Notes: generated by a model from the sequence alone, not told the origin. 64,000 nt of DNA from Morchella semilibera (GCA_009192285.1 WBVU01000017.1:186001-250000); one strand, 5' to 3'; positions 46,184 through 58,415 are shown, counted from the stretch's first letter. Numbers and translations are program-made.

Positions 46184-47793
46184 ATGGAGGAGGCCCCGGC
46201 AAAGAAGATGAAGGTCTCGCACGGGAAGAGACAGGACAAGAAGAAGGAGAAGGTCACGGAGGAGGAGGAGGTCCCGAGATTGAATAAGAGGTCCAAGAAG
46301 GCCCTCGAGACCGCCAGCGCCCATAAGAATAAGACTGCAGCAGCAGTACCCGCGGAGCCAGAACCCGAGTCTGAATCCGAGGCAGAGGCAGAGGCAGAGG
46401 CAGAGGCTTCAGATGCCGCCGAGAACCAAGAACCAACCACCACCACCCCCGCCGCCGCCGCCGACGATACCCCCAAAACCTTTGCCGACCTCGGCGTCAT
46501 GGACTCGCTCTGCGCCGCCTGCACATCCCTCAAGTACAAATCCCCAACCCCGATCCAGGCGCTCGCCATCCCCGCCGCCCTGTCCGGCAAGGACCTGATC
46601 GCGCTCGCCGAGACCGGGTCCGGCAAGACCGCAGCCTTCGCCCTCCCGATCCTGCAGTCGCTGTGGACAAACCCCACGGGGCTGTATGCGTGCGTGCTTG
46701 CGCCGACGCGCGAGCTCGCGTACCAGATCGCCGAGCAGTTCGAGGCCCTCGGCGGCGGCATCGGCGTCCGCTGCGCCGTCGTCGTCGGCGGAATGGACAT
46801 GATGGCGCAGGCGGTGGCGCTGGGGAAGCGGCCGCACGTGGTTGTCGCCACGCCCGGGAGGCTGCTCGATCACCTGGAGAACACGAAGGGGTTCTCGCTC
46901 CGCGCTATGAAGTATCTCGTCATGGACGAGGCCGACAGGCTGCTGGACATGGACTTTGGCCCCATCCTCGACAAGATCCTGAAGGTGCTGCCCAAGGCGC
47001 GCAACACATACCTGTTCAGCGCGACCATGACGTCGAAGGTTGAGAAGCTGCAGCGGGCGTCGCTCAGCGCCCCCGTCCGCGTCGAGGTCGGGAGTAAGTA
47101 CGCTACCGTGTCGACGCTCATCCAGCGCTTCCTCTTCATCCCCTTCAAGCACAAGGACACATACCTCGTGTACCTGATGAACGAGCTGGCCGGGCAGACA
47201 ATCATCATCTTTGCGCGCACGGTGCTGGAGACGAGCCGCGTGGCCGTGATGCTGCGCTTCCTGGGCTTCAAGGCCGTGCCGCTGAACGGGCAGATGAGCC
47301 AGAGCGCGCGCCTGGGCGCCCTCAACAAGTTCAAGAGCGGGGCGCGCAACATCCTTGTGGCCACGGACGTGGCCGCCAGGGCCTGGACATCCCCAGCGTC
47401 GATGCCGTCGTCAATCTCGACCTGGCAATGGACTCCAAGACGTACATCCACCGTGTCGGGCGGACGGCGCGGGCCGGGAGGAGCGGCAGGAGCATCTCGC
47501 TCGTCACGCAGTACGATGTCGAGCTGTTCCTGAGGATCGAGGCTGCGCTCGGGAAGAAGATGGAGCAGTACGAGTGCGAGGAGGGGAATGTGTTGGTGTT
47601 TAGCGAGAGGGTGGGGGAGGCGCAGAGGGAGGCGGCGAAGGTCATGAGGGAGGAGAAGGAGAAGAAGGGGGCTGGTGGGCGCGGGGAGGGGAGGTCGGGG
47701 GGTAGGGGGGGCGGTGGGAGGGGGGAGCGGCGGCGGCGGGCGGGAAGAGGAGGAGGGATGATATGGATAGAGGGGAGGAGTAGGGGGGTTTGA
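46184..47793 (+). CDS. RRP3: DEAD-box ATP-dependent RNA helicase RRP3 (DDX47 family)
   Basis: An intronless gene with an acidic and lysine-rich N-terminus (about 100 aa). It then carries the full DEAD-box set: TFADLGV...SPTPIQ (Q motif), AETGSGKT (I), PTRELAYQ (Ia), TPGRLLDH (Ib), DEAD with LLDMDF (II), SAT (III), [10 protein letters not shown] (IV), ATDVAAR (V) and [13 protein letters not shown] (VI). The match to Rrp3/DDX47 is good. That nucleolar helicase is needed for 18S rRNA maturation from the 35S precursor. Motif V is split by a one-base frame change in AGGGCC near 47378-47384; one extra G would give the invariant ARGLDIP and a product of about 536 aa. The Gly/Arg-rich C-terminus ([14 protein letters not shown]) is RGG-like. 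The start was chosen at the first ATG in a purine-rich context. Confidence 0.92.
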
Positions 47794-49698
47794 TTGTAGA
47801 TAGCGGAGTTTGGAGGGATGGGGCAAAAGTTATTAATATTCTTTTTTTTTTGTATTTAGATAGCTAGGGCCAAAATAAAGGGATTCACCTGGGAATTGAG
47901 TTTATTTGCGGTTCATCGAGTGTCGAGTCAAATAGCTAGTATCATAAAAGACTCACGCACGAACTTGAAGATGTCAATTGCACCCAACTTTATTTATATT
48001 ATGAACTGTAGAATCACACCCCCTACTACTTAATATCCAATCCCGTATTAAGTAAGTACATAACTATAAACTGTTGGATGCGGCCCATCTACAGCGAAGG
48101 GTACTGACCATATTATTAGGGTACCGCCTTTTGGTCCCGGGTAGATTTGCTATAAGAATACCTATAAAATGTTTTGCTGGAGTGCCTTTATATAAAATGT
48201 AGGGTTAGGGTATTTTCAGGAGTTTTCAGTAGTTTATATGACCCATTCCTAGCGCCAGCCACATGACATACTATTGTGCTTATGTATCTGTAGTTCCCTT
48301 TGGACGGGCCTAGTATTCCCCCTATGGTCACACTGATGTACCTACTGATAGATAACAAGCTTCCCCCTAGTATAAGGGTACCGGTTTTCGGTCCCGGGCG
48401 TACCCTTGTAAAAAGCTTTCACTGTATAACGGAAAACCAGTTGGGGGTTGGGGGTTGGGGGGGCACTCATATAAAACAGGGCCTGGGGCTATGGTTAGCT
48501 TTTAGTTTTGTAAAGGAATTCATGGAGTGACATGACGGTTCTCGGTAAATGTGAGAGAGGCATTCATATACGCTATGCAGTTAAAAGGTTGAACTAGGGT
48601 AGGTGGGGCCGGGGGGTTCACGCCGCCGTCAATCATGTCACGCCGATCATCTCCAAGTAACGCCCCATCACCCAACCACGCACCGACGTGACTACCCCCA
48701 CCTTCCCCCAAAGAGATCGGATCAAGATCCTCTCAGGCAAAGGTCTCACCCGCTGACAGCCAGCGGAAAAGAAAAAGGAAAAAAAAGAAAAAGTCTTGGA
48801 GGGACCCTCCTCCCCCACCGCCTGCCCTCTGCCGGTAGAAATGATTGCAGCGCAGTGTGCAGTGTGCAGTGCGAACGTTTTCTATATAACCGCCTAATTA
48901 AGCATGACCGATCTTGCAAAACCCCTCACGATAAGATAGGTAGGTACCGAGCTTAATAGCAGTGCTCTCTCTCTGGATACGAGAGTTGTTGCATCAATTG
49001 TAGGATTATGGTGATGTTCGGTGGGAGCTATGGATGTATGTACAGTAGTATGTAGCTACAGGTTAAGCGAGAGTGATTTCCAGCAAGGGGCTTGCCGACG
49101 GGGGCGTAAGGGAGCGCTTATCGGCCCTCTCTCTGGCGAGCGAGGTCCCAGTCTTGATTCAATCTTCACATGCATTCCTAGGATTCATTAGCCGCAAGGG
49201 CATGTGGTTGTGGGGGGGGGGGGGGCTGTGATTGTAGGGGTAAAAAAAACCGGCGGATAGGGAAGCATGGGGGGGATTGTGGAGGAGACATCGAGACAAT
49301 TCATTGGAGGAGGAGGATGAGGAGAAGGAAGGAGGAATTAAAGACTCAAGGACGAGAAATACGGAGATCAGTGCAGTCTTCAATTTCCATTGCCGAGTCT
49401 TTGCCATCCATCAATCCCATCCCCATCCCCCATCCCCATCCCCATCTCCATTCTTCATCCTTCATCCTTCATTCTTCCTCCATCCTCCTCCATCAACACT
49501 CTACCGATCCCTCCCATATCTCCTGTCCCATTCTTGCCCCTCTACTTCCTACATTCTGCTGCATACTCCTCCACAATTCTTCCAGTAGCAGGTAGGTAGG
49601 TAGGGTTTGAAGTAACGTTCGGATAGAAACAACTTCCCTCCCTACCCCCTCCTCCCCTTCTCTCTCTCCACCACCACCTCCTCCTCTCCTCAATAAGA
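47794..49698. other. Intergenic, about 1.9 kb, no gene recognised
   Basis: A 15-base G tract lies at 49212-49226. A CCATCCCCAT/CTTCATCC minisatellite lies at about 49408-49490, close upstream of the acyltransferase gene, and pyrimidine-rich DNA follows to its ATG. Short repeats at 48118-48398 are listed separately. Confidence 0.5.
48118..48398. repeat. Two copies of a GGGTACCG...GGTCCCGGG motif
   Basis: 48118-48141 and 48375-48398 match at 21 of 24 positions (AGGGTACCG, variable core, GGTCCCGGG). The second copy is followed by CGTACCCTT, making a 9-bp hairpin with AAGGGTACCG. This may be the two ends of a decayed element; the evidence is weak. Confidence 0.35.
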
Positions 49699-51459
49699 AT
49701 GGCCACCAGGTCGTCATCGGCCACGTCTACTTCAGTCTCTCTTCCCTCAGTAGGCACAGCTATCCCATTGCTTGCCTCCCCGGCCGAAGCAATCCCCGAT
49801 GCTCTACCCACACCCACAACCAAAACCACAACAACCTCTCCCGATAGCGATGCTGGCGACGACACCTACAAACACATCTACCCCATTCACTCACAGCCTC
49901 GAACCTCGACACTGAGCCATGACAGCGTCGACAGTCCCTCCTTCATTGGCTTCCGAAACCTCATGGTGATAGTTCTCAGTACGTCCCCCGTCGTCGTCCT
50001 CCCCTATCTCTCTCTCCTGCACTGTACCACACACACTAACAATGCGCAGTCGTCGGGAATCTCCGTCTGGTGATCGAAAACTACATGAAGTATGGCGTCC
50101 TCGTCCAGATCTCCGGCTCCGAGTTTCGCCACGACGATCTCAAGATGTTTGTTCTCCTGTACCTTCTGATCCCGGCCCACCTCTTTGTGGGCTTCCTCAT
50201 TGAGCTCGTGGCCTCGATCCATGCCCGCGGCGCCCATGCGCAAAACAAAAAGAACGACAACCAAGAGCTACGCCTACGCGCAGCGTGGGGTATCATTGCC
50301 GGCGCTCATGTCGTGAATGCGACGCTGAGCTTGGGCGTCGCTAATTGGGTTGTCTATTACAAGATACACCATCCCCTTATTGGCACATTCTGCGAGTTCC
50401 ATGCTGGTGAGTTTTTGGGCGCCTTTTTTTTTCCTTTTTCTTTATGCTTTGCCCGGGTGAGTTGGTGGGTGTCCGAGAGCCTTGGCCCTCGCCGGGATTG
50501 AGCTTTCCGGAAGCTCCACTCACCTCCGGAATTGCACCACAGCCCCACTATACTGATACCCACCTATTACACACCCGACCAACTAGGTTGCACGATGCTA
50601 ACAGCGCACAGTGATCGTCTGGCTCAAGCAGCTCTCATACGCACTAACCAACCGCGACCTCCGCACTGCCTACCTTCTCTCTGCGCCCACCCCCGCGATA
50701 TACGCATCCGCGCCCTACCCCACCAACATCACCCTCTCCAACCTAACATACTTTTGGTTCGCACCAACCCTCGTCTACCAGCCCGTGTATCCGCGATCGC
50801 CCTCCTTCCGCCCCACCTTCTTCTTCAAGCGTCTCTTCGAGGTCCTTGCTCTCTCAATCACTATCTGGTTCCTTTCTGCCCAGTATGCCGTCCCCGTCCT
50901 CCAGAACTCCCTCCCTGCAATGGGCCAGCTGCAGATCGTCCACGTCATCGAGCGCCTCATGAAGCTCTCCACCATCTCCCTCGTCATCTGGCTCGCTGGC
51001 TTCTTTGCGCTCTTCCAGTCCGCCCTCAACGCGCTCGCAGAGCTCCTCCGCTTCGGTGACCGCGAGTTCTACACGGACTGGTGGAACAGTGGGTCCGTTG
51101 GGACCTACTGGAAGACGTGGAACAAGCCCGTCAACCACTTTATGCGTAGGCACATCTACGCGCCGCTGCTGGGGCGCGGGTGGTCGTCGCAGGGGGCGAG
51201 CGTCGTCGTGTTTACGTTCTCGGCCGTGCTACACGAGCTACTGGTCGGCGTGCCCACGCACAACATCATCGGCGTGGCGTTCGCGGGGATGATGTTCCAG
51301 ATCCCGCTGGTGGCGCTGACGCAGCCGCTGGAGAAGGTGAGGGGGAAGGGGAGCGCCGTGGGCAATGTCATCTTCTGGGTGAGCTTCTGTCTAGTCGGGC
51401 AGCCGTTTGCCGCGCTGCTATACTACTTTACGTGGCAGGCGAAGTTTGGGAGGGGATAG
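49699..51459 (+). CDS. DGAT1/ACAT-type O-acyltransferase (MBOAT family)
   Basis: Three exons, 49699..49978, 50050..50406 and 50612..51459, close in frame at 494 aa. The N-terminus is Ser/Thr-rich and disordered. About eight or nine membrane helices follow. The diagnostic FYTDWWN motif and WNKPVNHFMRRHIY match the DGAT1/sterol O-acyltransferase branch of MBOAT enzymes. The candidate active-site histidine is about residue 420 in SAVLHELLVGVP. The enzyme transfers a fatty acyl group from acyl-CoA in the ER, to diacylglycerol (triacylglycerol synthesis) or to sterol. The FYxDWWN context and overall length favour DGAT1 over Are-type sterol acyltransferases, but this is not decisive. Intron 2 is rather long (205 nt) and T-rich. 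The gene converges on the cutinase. Confidence 0.92.
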
Positions 51460-51940
51460 GTTATTTGTGTGGGTGGTTGGCGTTGTTTCTTTTTTCTTTC
51501 TTTTTTTATGTGTTTATGGGGGATTTGGAGTTGTGTTGTGTGCGGAGGGCGAGGGGAGAAAATACATGTAGTTAGTCCAGCTGTAGTTTGGTTCCTATAG
51601 AGATATCAATGTATTACCCTGTTCCATCTAGATCTCCGCCCTGTCCTGTCCTGTCCGCAGTCGCAGTCACAACCTATCACTCGCTGCCATGACCTACATA
51701 TACCGAACGGGCAGGTCCACCAGCTCAGTACGTGTGGTTGTTTCGCTCTGTGCGAGCGAGTGATGGCCCATGACGCGGTGTGAGGTCTCTTGCATGTCTC
51801 GAAGGGGGCGGATGTAGTTATTATCTCGCTTCTGTATATCAAGACACTTCTGTATAGGCACGGGGAAACAAGCAAGTCTTCATTCTATCTATCTAACCCC
51901 CTTAGCCACGGCCAGCGGCCATCTTCCATTCCCGCCCAAA
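51460..51940. other. Convergent spacer
   Basis: 481 bp between the convergent stops of the acyltransferase and cutinase genes, with TACATGTA at 51563. Both 3' UTRs should lie here. No other feature was seen. Confidence 0.5.
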
Positions 51941-52762
51941 CTACATATACATACACTCACCACGCCCCCCCCAGCGCGCCCCTAACACCACAATACTCCT
52001 CCCCCCCTCCACCGTGACATTCCCGATACGCCCCCCCAGCTGCTCAACCACGAGCCCCAAAAAGGGGAGATACATCTCCGAACTGTGCCGCCCCGTGAGC
52101 GCGCTATACGCAGGATCACAGATCCAGTCGCCCCCGCGACACAGCGCGATATGCCTCTCGTCCCACGGCGCGGGCAGCGGCGCAGGCCACCCACTATCCG
52201 AGAAGGAGACCACCGCTGCCACGCGCGCCGCCAGCGGCGCCGGAAGGCGCCCGACCGCCTTACGGAGCACCTGTGCGCCTTGGCTGTGGGCGTTAGCTGT
52301 GAGTGGGAGGCGGGGGGGGGGGGGGAACCTGAAGCCTGCGAGGACGAGGATCGACGACGGACATGCGCACCGCGCGAGGTAGGTTAGTGCTACCATGCTG
52401 TCGGCGCCCTCGCGCGACCCGCCCTGCAGGTATCCGAGTGGGTGGGCGGGGTATGGCAGGACGCCCTGGGCGGCGACGGAGCGCGGGGCGAGGCCCGCGC
52501 GTAGGGAGTGGAGGAGGGGCGGGCCGAGCGTGGTGCCTAGGTTGCCGGGGTTGCCGGTGCCGCGCGCGAAGAGGAGGAGGATGTCGGCGCAGTGGCGGTT
52601 CAGGAGGTCGTCGGCGGTTGTGAGGTCTTTGGGGTGGGGTGGGGGCGGGGGGGCCGGAGCGGGTGCGTGTGGCGAGGGGTGGGGGGTTAGGGTGGCGGTT
52701 GTGGGCGGGAGGCGGAGGGCGTGTGCGGGGAGGAGGAGCAGGAGGAGGTGGTGGAGGGCCAT
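51941..52762 (-). CDS. Cutinase-family secreted serine esterase
   Basis: Two exons, 52762..52329 and 52283..51941, give 258 aa. A hydrophobic N-terminus (MALHHLLLLLLPAHALR) is a likely signal peptide, followed by a Pro/Thr-rich linker. The alpha/beta-hydrolase cutinase domain (PF01083) begins CADILLLFARGTGNPGNLG and continues with VAAQGV and GGSREGADSM. Removing the 45-nt intron creates GFSQGAQV with nucleophile S145. D197 (GGDWIC) and H211 complete the likely triad. The four expected cysteines are roughly in place. Cutinases hydrolyse cutin and other polyesters outside the cell. The intron carries a 14-base C tract a few bases after the donor, which is unusual. The second exon ends in a short non-conserved tail. 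Confidence 0.9.
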   Translation of the reverse strand: MALHHLLLLLLPAHALRLPPTTATLTPHPSPHAPAPAPPPPPHPKDLTTADDLLNRHCADILLLFARGTGNPGNLGTTLGPPLLHSLRAGLAPRSVAAQGVLPYPAHPLGYLQGGSREGADSMVALTYLARCACPSSILVLAGFRFPPPPRLPLTANAHSQGAQVLRKAVGRLPAPLAARVAAVVSFSDSGWPAPLPAPWDERHIALCRGGDWICDPAYSALTGRHSSEMYLPFLGLVVEQLGGRIGNVTVEGGRSIVVLGARWGGRGECMYM

Positions 52763-55096
52763 TGTGGGTGTGGGTTTGGAGGGAGGGTGGAGAGGTGGGG
52801 TGTGGTTGTTGGTCGTGGTGGCGGGCTAGGAGATGTGTTCCCGGGTTGGAGCTCCGCTGGGTTTGTAGACGTGGTAAGTTGTATATATATCCAAATCCTA
52901 CTTTATGTCCATTAACGAAACGTGATAACAGATATGCAGCGCCGATCCTGGTGTGAAATAGTTGTTAATAACAAGCTTATTCATACAGAGTGATAAGTGG
53001 TGAACCAATTTTAATTAATCAACCTAGCTCAGCTTTGCGGTAGACATAAGTAAATTCTGAATTATAGACTTACCTCTTCCACCGTCACTGCCCCCGGCCA
53101 CAGAAGAGTGACCAGATCAGGTGGAGCCCAAGCTGTGGTGTGGACACGGGGAGCTTCTGGTATGCCTTGGAGTATCGATGCCCCGATTGAGGTGGTGCAG
53201 GCGCCGAGTGATAATGCATGATTACACCACCACCACCACCACCCCAAAGCCACAGGTTCTGTAAAGGAGAACCAGAGAGCGAGCGCCTGCCCCCGGTCCG
53301 CTGGTGTAGATACCGATTCCCATGTAGTATACATAGGCTGGGTCCGCCCGCATCCACCACCCGCCCAGCCGAACGATCTCTGTGCGTGCTCGGGGCTTGG
53401 GGTAATTGCCCCGCCCGACCGACCACCTCCGCGCTGCGCGTTTGTAAACAGCCTAGTAGGTGCGAGCACATGTATGTATGTAGTTGGTCAGATGCCACTC
53501 ACGGGGTGACCTACAGCAGCAGCAGGGCTCGATCTTCCCTCCCGCCTAGCTACCCTGGCACACAATTTACACCTTCCCCGGGGTTCAGCTCGCACATTGT
53601 GTCTATTCTCCTTCCCCGTGGCTCTTGGGAATGTAACACCCGCCCCGCGCTCCTCTCCACCAGCTAATAGGGACCCGGCCAAAGGTATCACCTGACCAAG
53701 GTCTTGTTTGTATCTCACTCTCCGCCCCCCCACCAGTAACAGACTAGCCCGTCGGCACGTCGGGGCTGTCGAGTGACATCCTGTGACGGCACTAGAAAGC
53801 TAGAGCGCACCACACCGACGGCCAATTGCGGTAGATACCCCCGTGCTGCATAGGCCGGTGACGGTTGCTGCAACTGCTGCTACATAACCCGTGGCCGGCT
53901 GGCTGGCTGGTTGTGACGGCGCGCTAGGTGGGTTAGGGAATGTAAATATTGACAACGGGACAGGGGTCCAGAAAGACCTCAACCATCTATAGAGGCCTCC
54001 TGGCACCACACCTACGCCGAGCTCTCAAGAGACCACCCCGCCCCCGGAGGTGGATCTCTCGGCCCGCAGCAGCCCTGACACGCGCACGGTGGCGGTCACG
54101 GGGGGCGCTTTGTTGGCGGGGTGGTGGTGGTGGTGGGGGGGTGTACTTTACGGGCTTTTTTTGTTTTTACTTTTACTTGGGGTTATTTATGCTGTCGTGG
54201 GTTCTGTTGTATGTGCCTACCTACATACCTACCGTTTTTGTGAGACCCGCGGTGGGTAGGCATATCAATACTTACCCAGGTACAAAGTAAGTACATGTAT
54301 GTACCCCAGGGTCTTAGGTATTACGTGCCGCGGCCAGAAAGTGATGCAACGATCAACACATATGTAGCTAACACAATGTGGAGCGGGCCTACATGTATAT
54401 GGCAATTTAGGGGCTGGAGTATAGCTACATGGTAAGAGTTGATATGAATAACTATTAACTGCTTCTCCGTTTATCATACACAAGTCGTCCTTTTGTAGAA
54501 CCCAAATCAATGGCCTGGAAAAACTCAGACTCATGTCTCATGTATACAACTAAATATTCATCCGGTCCAAGGATTGTGTTCTGCTAAAATTGAGATTCTG
54601 GTGCCTTTCCGCACTTCTAGGCATACATATGGGGAGCCTTATACTCGTGGGTCGGGGGGCGGTGCACCCTCTAGCTACACTTCCCACATCTGTGCGCCTC
54701 CCACTCTCGTGCTGAAAGATCTCATCGCTCGCACCATGTAATATTCCCTGAAATAGCTCCTTGTATAAGCCTACCATCTTGGTAAGGCGCCTTTTCTAGT
54801 CCACAAGTCCCTTTATCTAATTTCGTGAGAGTTACATAGATTTACCAGAAAAATTAGAACGCCACAAGAACTGTCCGGTCCCAGGAAACCAAGAACATGG
54901 ATATAACAGTTCCGATCCTTCACAAGATACAAGAATCTGGGGGTCTACAAAAAAAGAATAGCAACCCCCCCCCCCGGGCCACGTGCAAACGATTTTGTTA
55001 GCAGAAAAAAAATTGACCCCTGACCAAACAATTGCTTAGGCCGTGAATCAACATGAGCGAACCTCTACTGAAGTAAAGAACAAGATTTTTACCCAA
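52763..55096. other. Intergenic, about 2.3 kb, no gene recognised
   Basis: It holds CCA and GGT trinucleotide repeats (about 53223-53243 and 54117-54137), an 11-base C tract (54965-54975), a GGCTGGCT repeat near 53894-53910 and TACATGTA at 54292 and 54390. No coding sequence recognised. Confidence 0.5.
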
Positions 55097-56738
55097 TTAT
55101 AAGGCCGTTAATTCATGTGAACTCCCGCGAAAAGTCGCATTTAACAGTAGCCACCTCCATCTGTAATAACGATGAATCTTACTCCAAGCCTGTACCCATA
55201 CTCCTGCACTCCCTCCAACCTTGCACACGGTCTTCGGCGTAGCGAACCCTAGGTTGTTGAATATAATTCCGAGCGCCCATGTAGTTATATCTGATTCCTC
55301 CAGAGCGGGGTTCCCTTCAACATCAGGCTGGATAGCAGAATGACTAGTATCCCTATCGTTTTGAAAGCCCTTAGTGGTACGGCGTGAGAGGAAGGACGGG
55401 TTTGGCACAAGGTGAGCGGGAGGTTGTGGGGAATACTCTAAATCATGTATCTCATCATTTATATGTTTACTTATCTTGCCGGCAGGACGCTCCTTGGATT
55501 TGGTAGTTTTCGTGGCAGTGTGAGTAGGGAACAAGGACGGTTTTGTCTTATGAAGCTGCCTTGGCTGAGGGGGCACTGGATTTGAGATATATCTTTCATC
55601 CTCCTCGTCTGTAATTGGTTGAAAGATTCGTTTCCGGTTTCTAGCAGGCTTGTTTGTCCTTGGGTTGTCATTTGGGTTGGTTTCCGTCCGCTCCTGTGAT
55701 GAGAACACTAGGGCAGCTGGAATATTCCCTGGAAGAGAGGGGGCAGAGCCAAACCCATTTTTGTCATACTCCTTCATGATCTTCAATTGTTCTCCACCCG
55801 CAGTTACTCTTCGACTGTTGATTCGTAAGTTTGGGCGACGTATAAATTGCTTGGATTATTGGATTCGGAGACATACATAAATCCATGTGATAAGCTGATA
55901 TCCTCTTCAGTTTTGGGAGTTTTATATACTTCGAAACTTGTACTAGTAGAGCCGGTATTCCTAGCAGCCAGGGGACTAGAGTTCAACTGTTCTTCAGTGG
56001 ACTGACTGGCAGGGGTTGATCTAAATATGTTGTCCCTTGAGGTTTTGAAACTATCACCGGGAGATGTAGGGGAATCTTTTCCCTGGTCTTTTTCGTCATT
56101 GGTGGGGTTCCTTTTATCCGAGTCTTTAGCAAGGCTTTCCCCTTCACTCTCGCTGTCGTCGGATTTATAGTACCAGAACTTTGTGTCATCCCCAAGTCTA
56201 GCTTTCTTAATTTGATGGTTCTCGTTTCCTGGTTTCTTTGGGGTTTTGGCGCTGGGTTTCTTGGGGGCCGTGGCAGCTACAGCCCCTCCATTGGACGCTG
56301 TGGATGCCTTTCGAGGGCGGGGACAATTCCGGTTTGATGCCGAATGGTCTAAAGCCCCGCATTTAAGACAACCAACAGACACATATGGTTCCGGTGAAGG
56401 AGCAGTGAACAGAGCAGCTCTGATGGGCACACTTGGTGGCAGCTGAGAGATCTCTTTCCTAGGGAATTTGGTGCGAGTGGTTGTAGCTGTCAAGCTGGCA
56501 ACCTGGTCGATACGATCATCCTCAGTTATATGATCTTTTGGGGGGTCATCAGGAGCCTTTGAGGATCCCCTATAGATACAGAAGTAAGCGTTGTTTACGG
56601 GACATGGAGGGGAGGAATTCTTTACGCAAGGGGTGGACTCCGTGCCGCTGGTAAGGCACAGTTTCTGCACGATGCCTCATAATCAGTGACTGAACTCTTC
56701 TCAACTCTTATGAAAGGCAATTACCTAAACTTCGGCAT
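55097..56738 (-). CDS. Unknown protein with one CX2CX4HX6C zinc-knuckle-like motif
   Basis: The model is 56738..56725, 56647..55877 and 55814..55097, closing in frame at 500 aa. The 62-nt intron between the last two exons (GTATGT to CAACAG) is well supported. The 14-nt first exon is the best available start but is speculative, since the main frame has no usable ATG. At residues 98-113, CLKCGALDHSASNRNC followed by PRPRK gives C-x2-C-x4-H-x6-C, similar to a zinc knuckle with wider final spacing. The middle is Ser/Asp/Lys-rich and disordered. The C-terminus is more ordered and aromatic (TVCKVGGSAGVWVQAW, IHRYYRWRWLLL). I do not recognise the family. It is divergent from a gene with three comparable motifs, which suggests a related role. 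Nucleic acid binding is inferred only. Confidence 0.6.
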
Positions 56739-58415
56739 CTAATACTAGCTGATATCTAAGGTATTCCGTTAGAACTCAGTTGATATCGGTTTTGTTGGTT
56801 GGTGTGTGATGGATGCGCGCATACAGATTGATGTATGTATGTTGGAGGAAGCGAGCGTGTGGGTAACCGTGGATGTCCAAGTAGCGTGATGGTAAGAGTG
56901 AGGTCAGCCTCCAATACTATGACTACTCCCTGGGAGCCCGCGTTGAATCATCACGTGATAGTGTCGTGGACAAATTCTAGGTAATTTCTATGTGGGAAGT
57001 AAAGATAAGTGGCTGTACGTAATTAGTAATGCTAGGATATGCAGCCGTTCTCAGTAATCTAGGTCCTGACGAACAATCTATATCGGTTACCTGGAAATTC
57101 TTCGTTGCATAGAGTATCACTCGAGCTAATAATTAGCTTATAACATGTACTTACTCTTGTGTTGTTATTAATTAATTAACATATAGCCTGCTGATTTATA
57201 AAGTGCGTGTCCTACGGTACGACATGTGGGTACATGTAATAACGAGAACAAGGTCAAATAATTGTGTGATATATACACAATTTCGGGGCGTACATGTAGA
57301 CTCGCTCACGGGTGTGTGGTGACCACGGGTGCGTGGGGATCTTTCTGTCTCAACATGGTGAGTACCAAAATCAATTTGCAAAAATTCATAATTCAAGACC
57401 ATGAACTACCCAAACCTCATACGCTATTTCGCATTTACTTGTTTTTATAAGTTTAGCTGTCCTGTGGAGGGAAAAAAAGTAAAAATTCCCACGCACCCGT
57501 GGCCGCCACACACCCGTGAGCGACTCTATAGCCCTGTCCGAAAGATGAATTCTGACCCACCATTCCTCCTGCGCATACTCAAAATTGATAGGTATGGCCA
57601 TAATGGAGATATTGTAGCTCTCTGTTATTATAGTCACAGTAATGGGAGAATTAGAAAATAGAAGAAACACCCTCCTACTTTTGACCCGGGGGTGCCAGGA
57701 CTTTTCGAACGGGGCTGTACTGTACTATCTATGTTGATAAAAAAGGAAAGAAAGAAATGGGGCGAAGTCGCTGCAATGATACTACGGATTCGATGAAAAT
57801 AAAATACTAAGTTAAAACGGAATCTTAAGAAAGTTGTACTAGTGTGTGAATGCTGTAGCGGGTTCGTTCCCGCTCGGGGACTAACACCCCTCAGAAACCC
57901 ACGCCCCCAGGCACCACCAAAAGTACATGCACTGCTAGATTTTACTAGTATTATATGTACTTACTGGGCGCGTATATGGTCATAGGCCATCACATATATG
58001 AGACCAACCGCTACCCTCAGAACATGCCAGCACTGTAAATAATGGAAGAGTTCTTGCTTTGAAGGGTTGTCTAGTCAACGCCCCCTCCTGGACCATTTCC
58101 CACACTGATTATACACCACATCCGTGTACCATTGCAGCCTCATCACTCCTGCGAAATTATCGAACACTCGAAGATATTGACATCTCTCCCCTGTCCTTTT
58201 AGAGACAGCCTAAAATTCCTCATCCCATCTTCAATTGAATCTTCCCTACTAGTATCGATATCATCGAGCCAGCTGAGCACGTAAAAGAAATTTTTTGACT
58301 TGGGCTTTCTCTAAAAGGTATGTGTTTAAATTTATCAGCCCCCATCTAGCATTGAATATTTCCACAGTCTAATAGGATTTGAGTCAGTGAACCTACTCAA
58401 GATACGCCATCAGTG
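56739..58415. other. Divergent spacer between the two zinc-knuckle genes
   Basis: About 1.7 kb with no recognised gene. TACATGTA occurs at 57231 and 57291. A hairpin GCGGGTTCGTTCCCGC near 57858 resembles a tRNA T-arm, but no tRNA surrounds it. 58260-58400 holds several intron-like and CT-rich stretches and is the likely 5' UTR of the next gene. Confidence 0.5.

Noticed and set aside
57850-57885. tRNA-like T-arm GCGGGTTCGTTCCCGC
   Set aside because: No matching acceptor stem, D-arm or anticodon arm is found upstream on either strand; it is only a hairpin.
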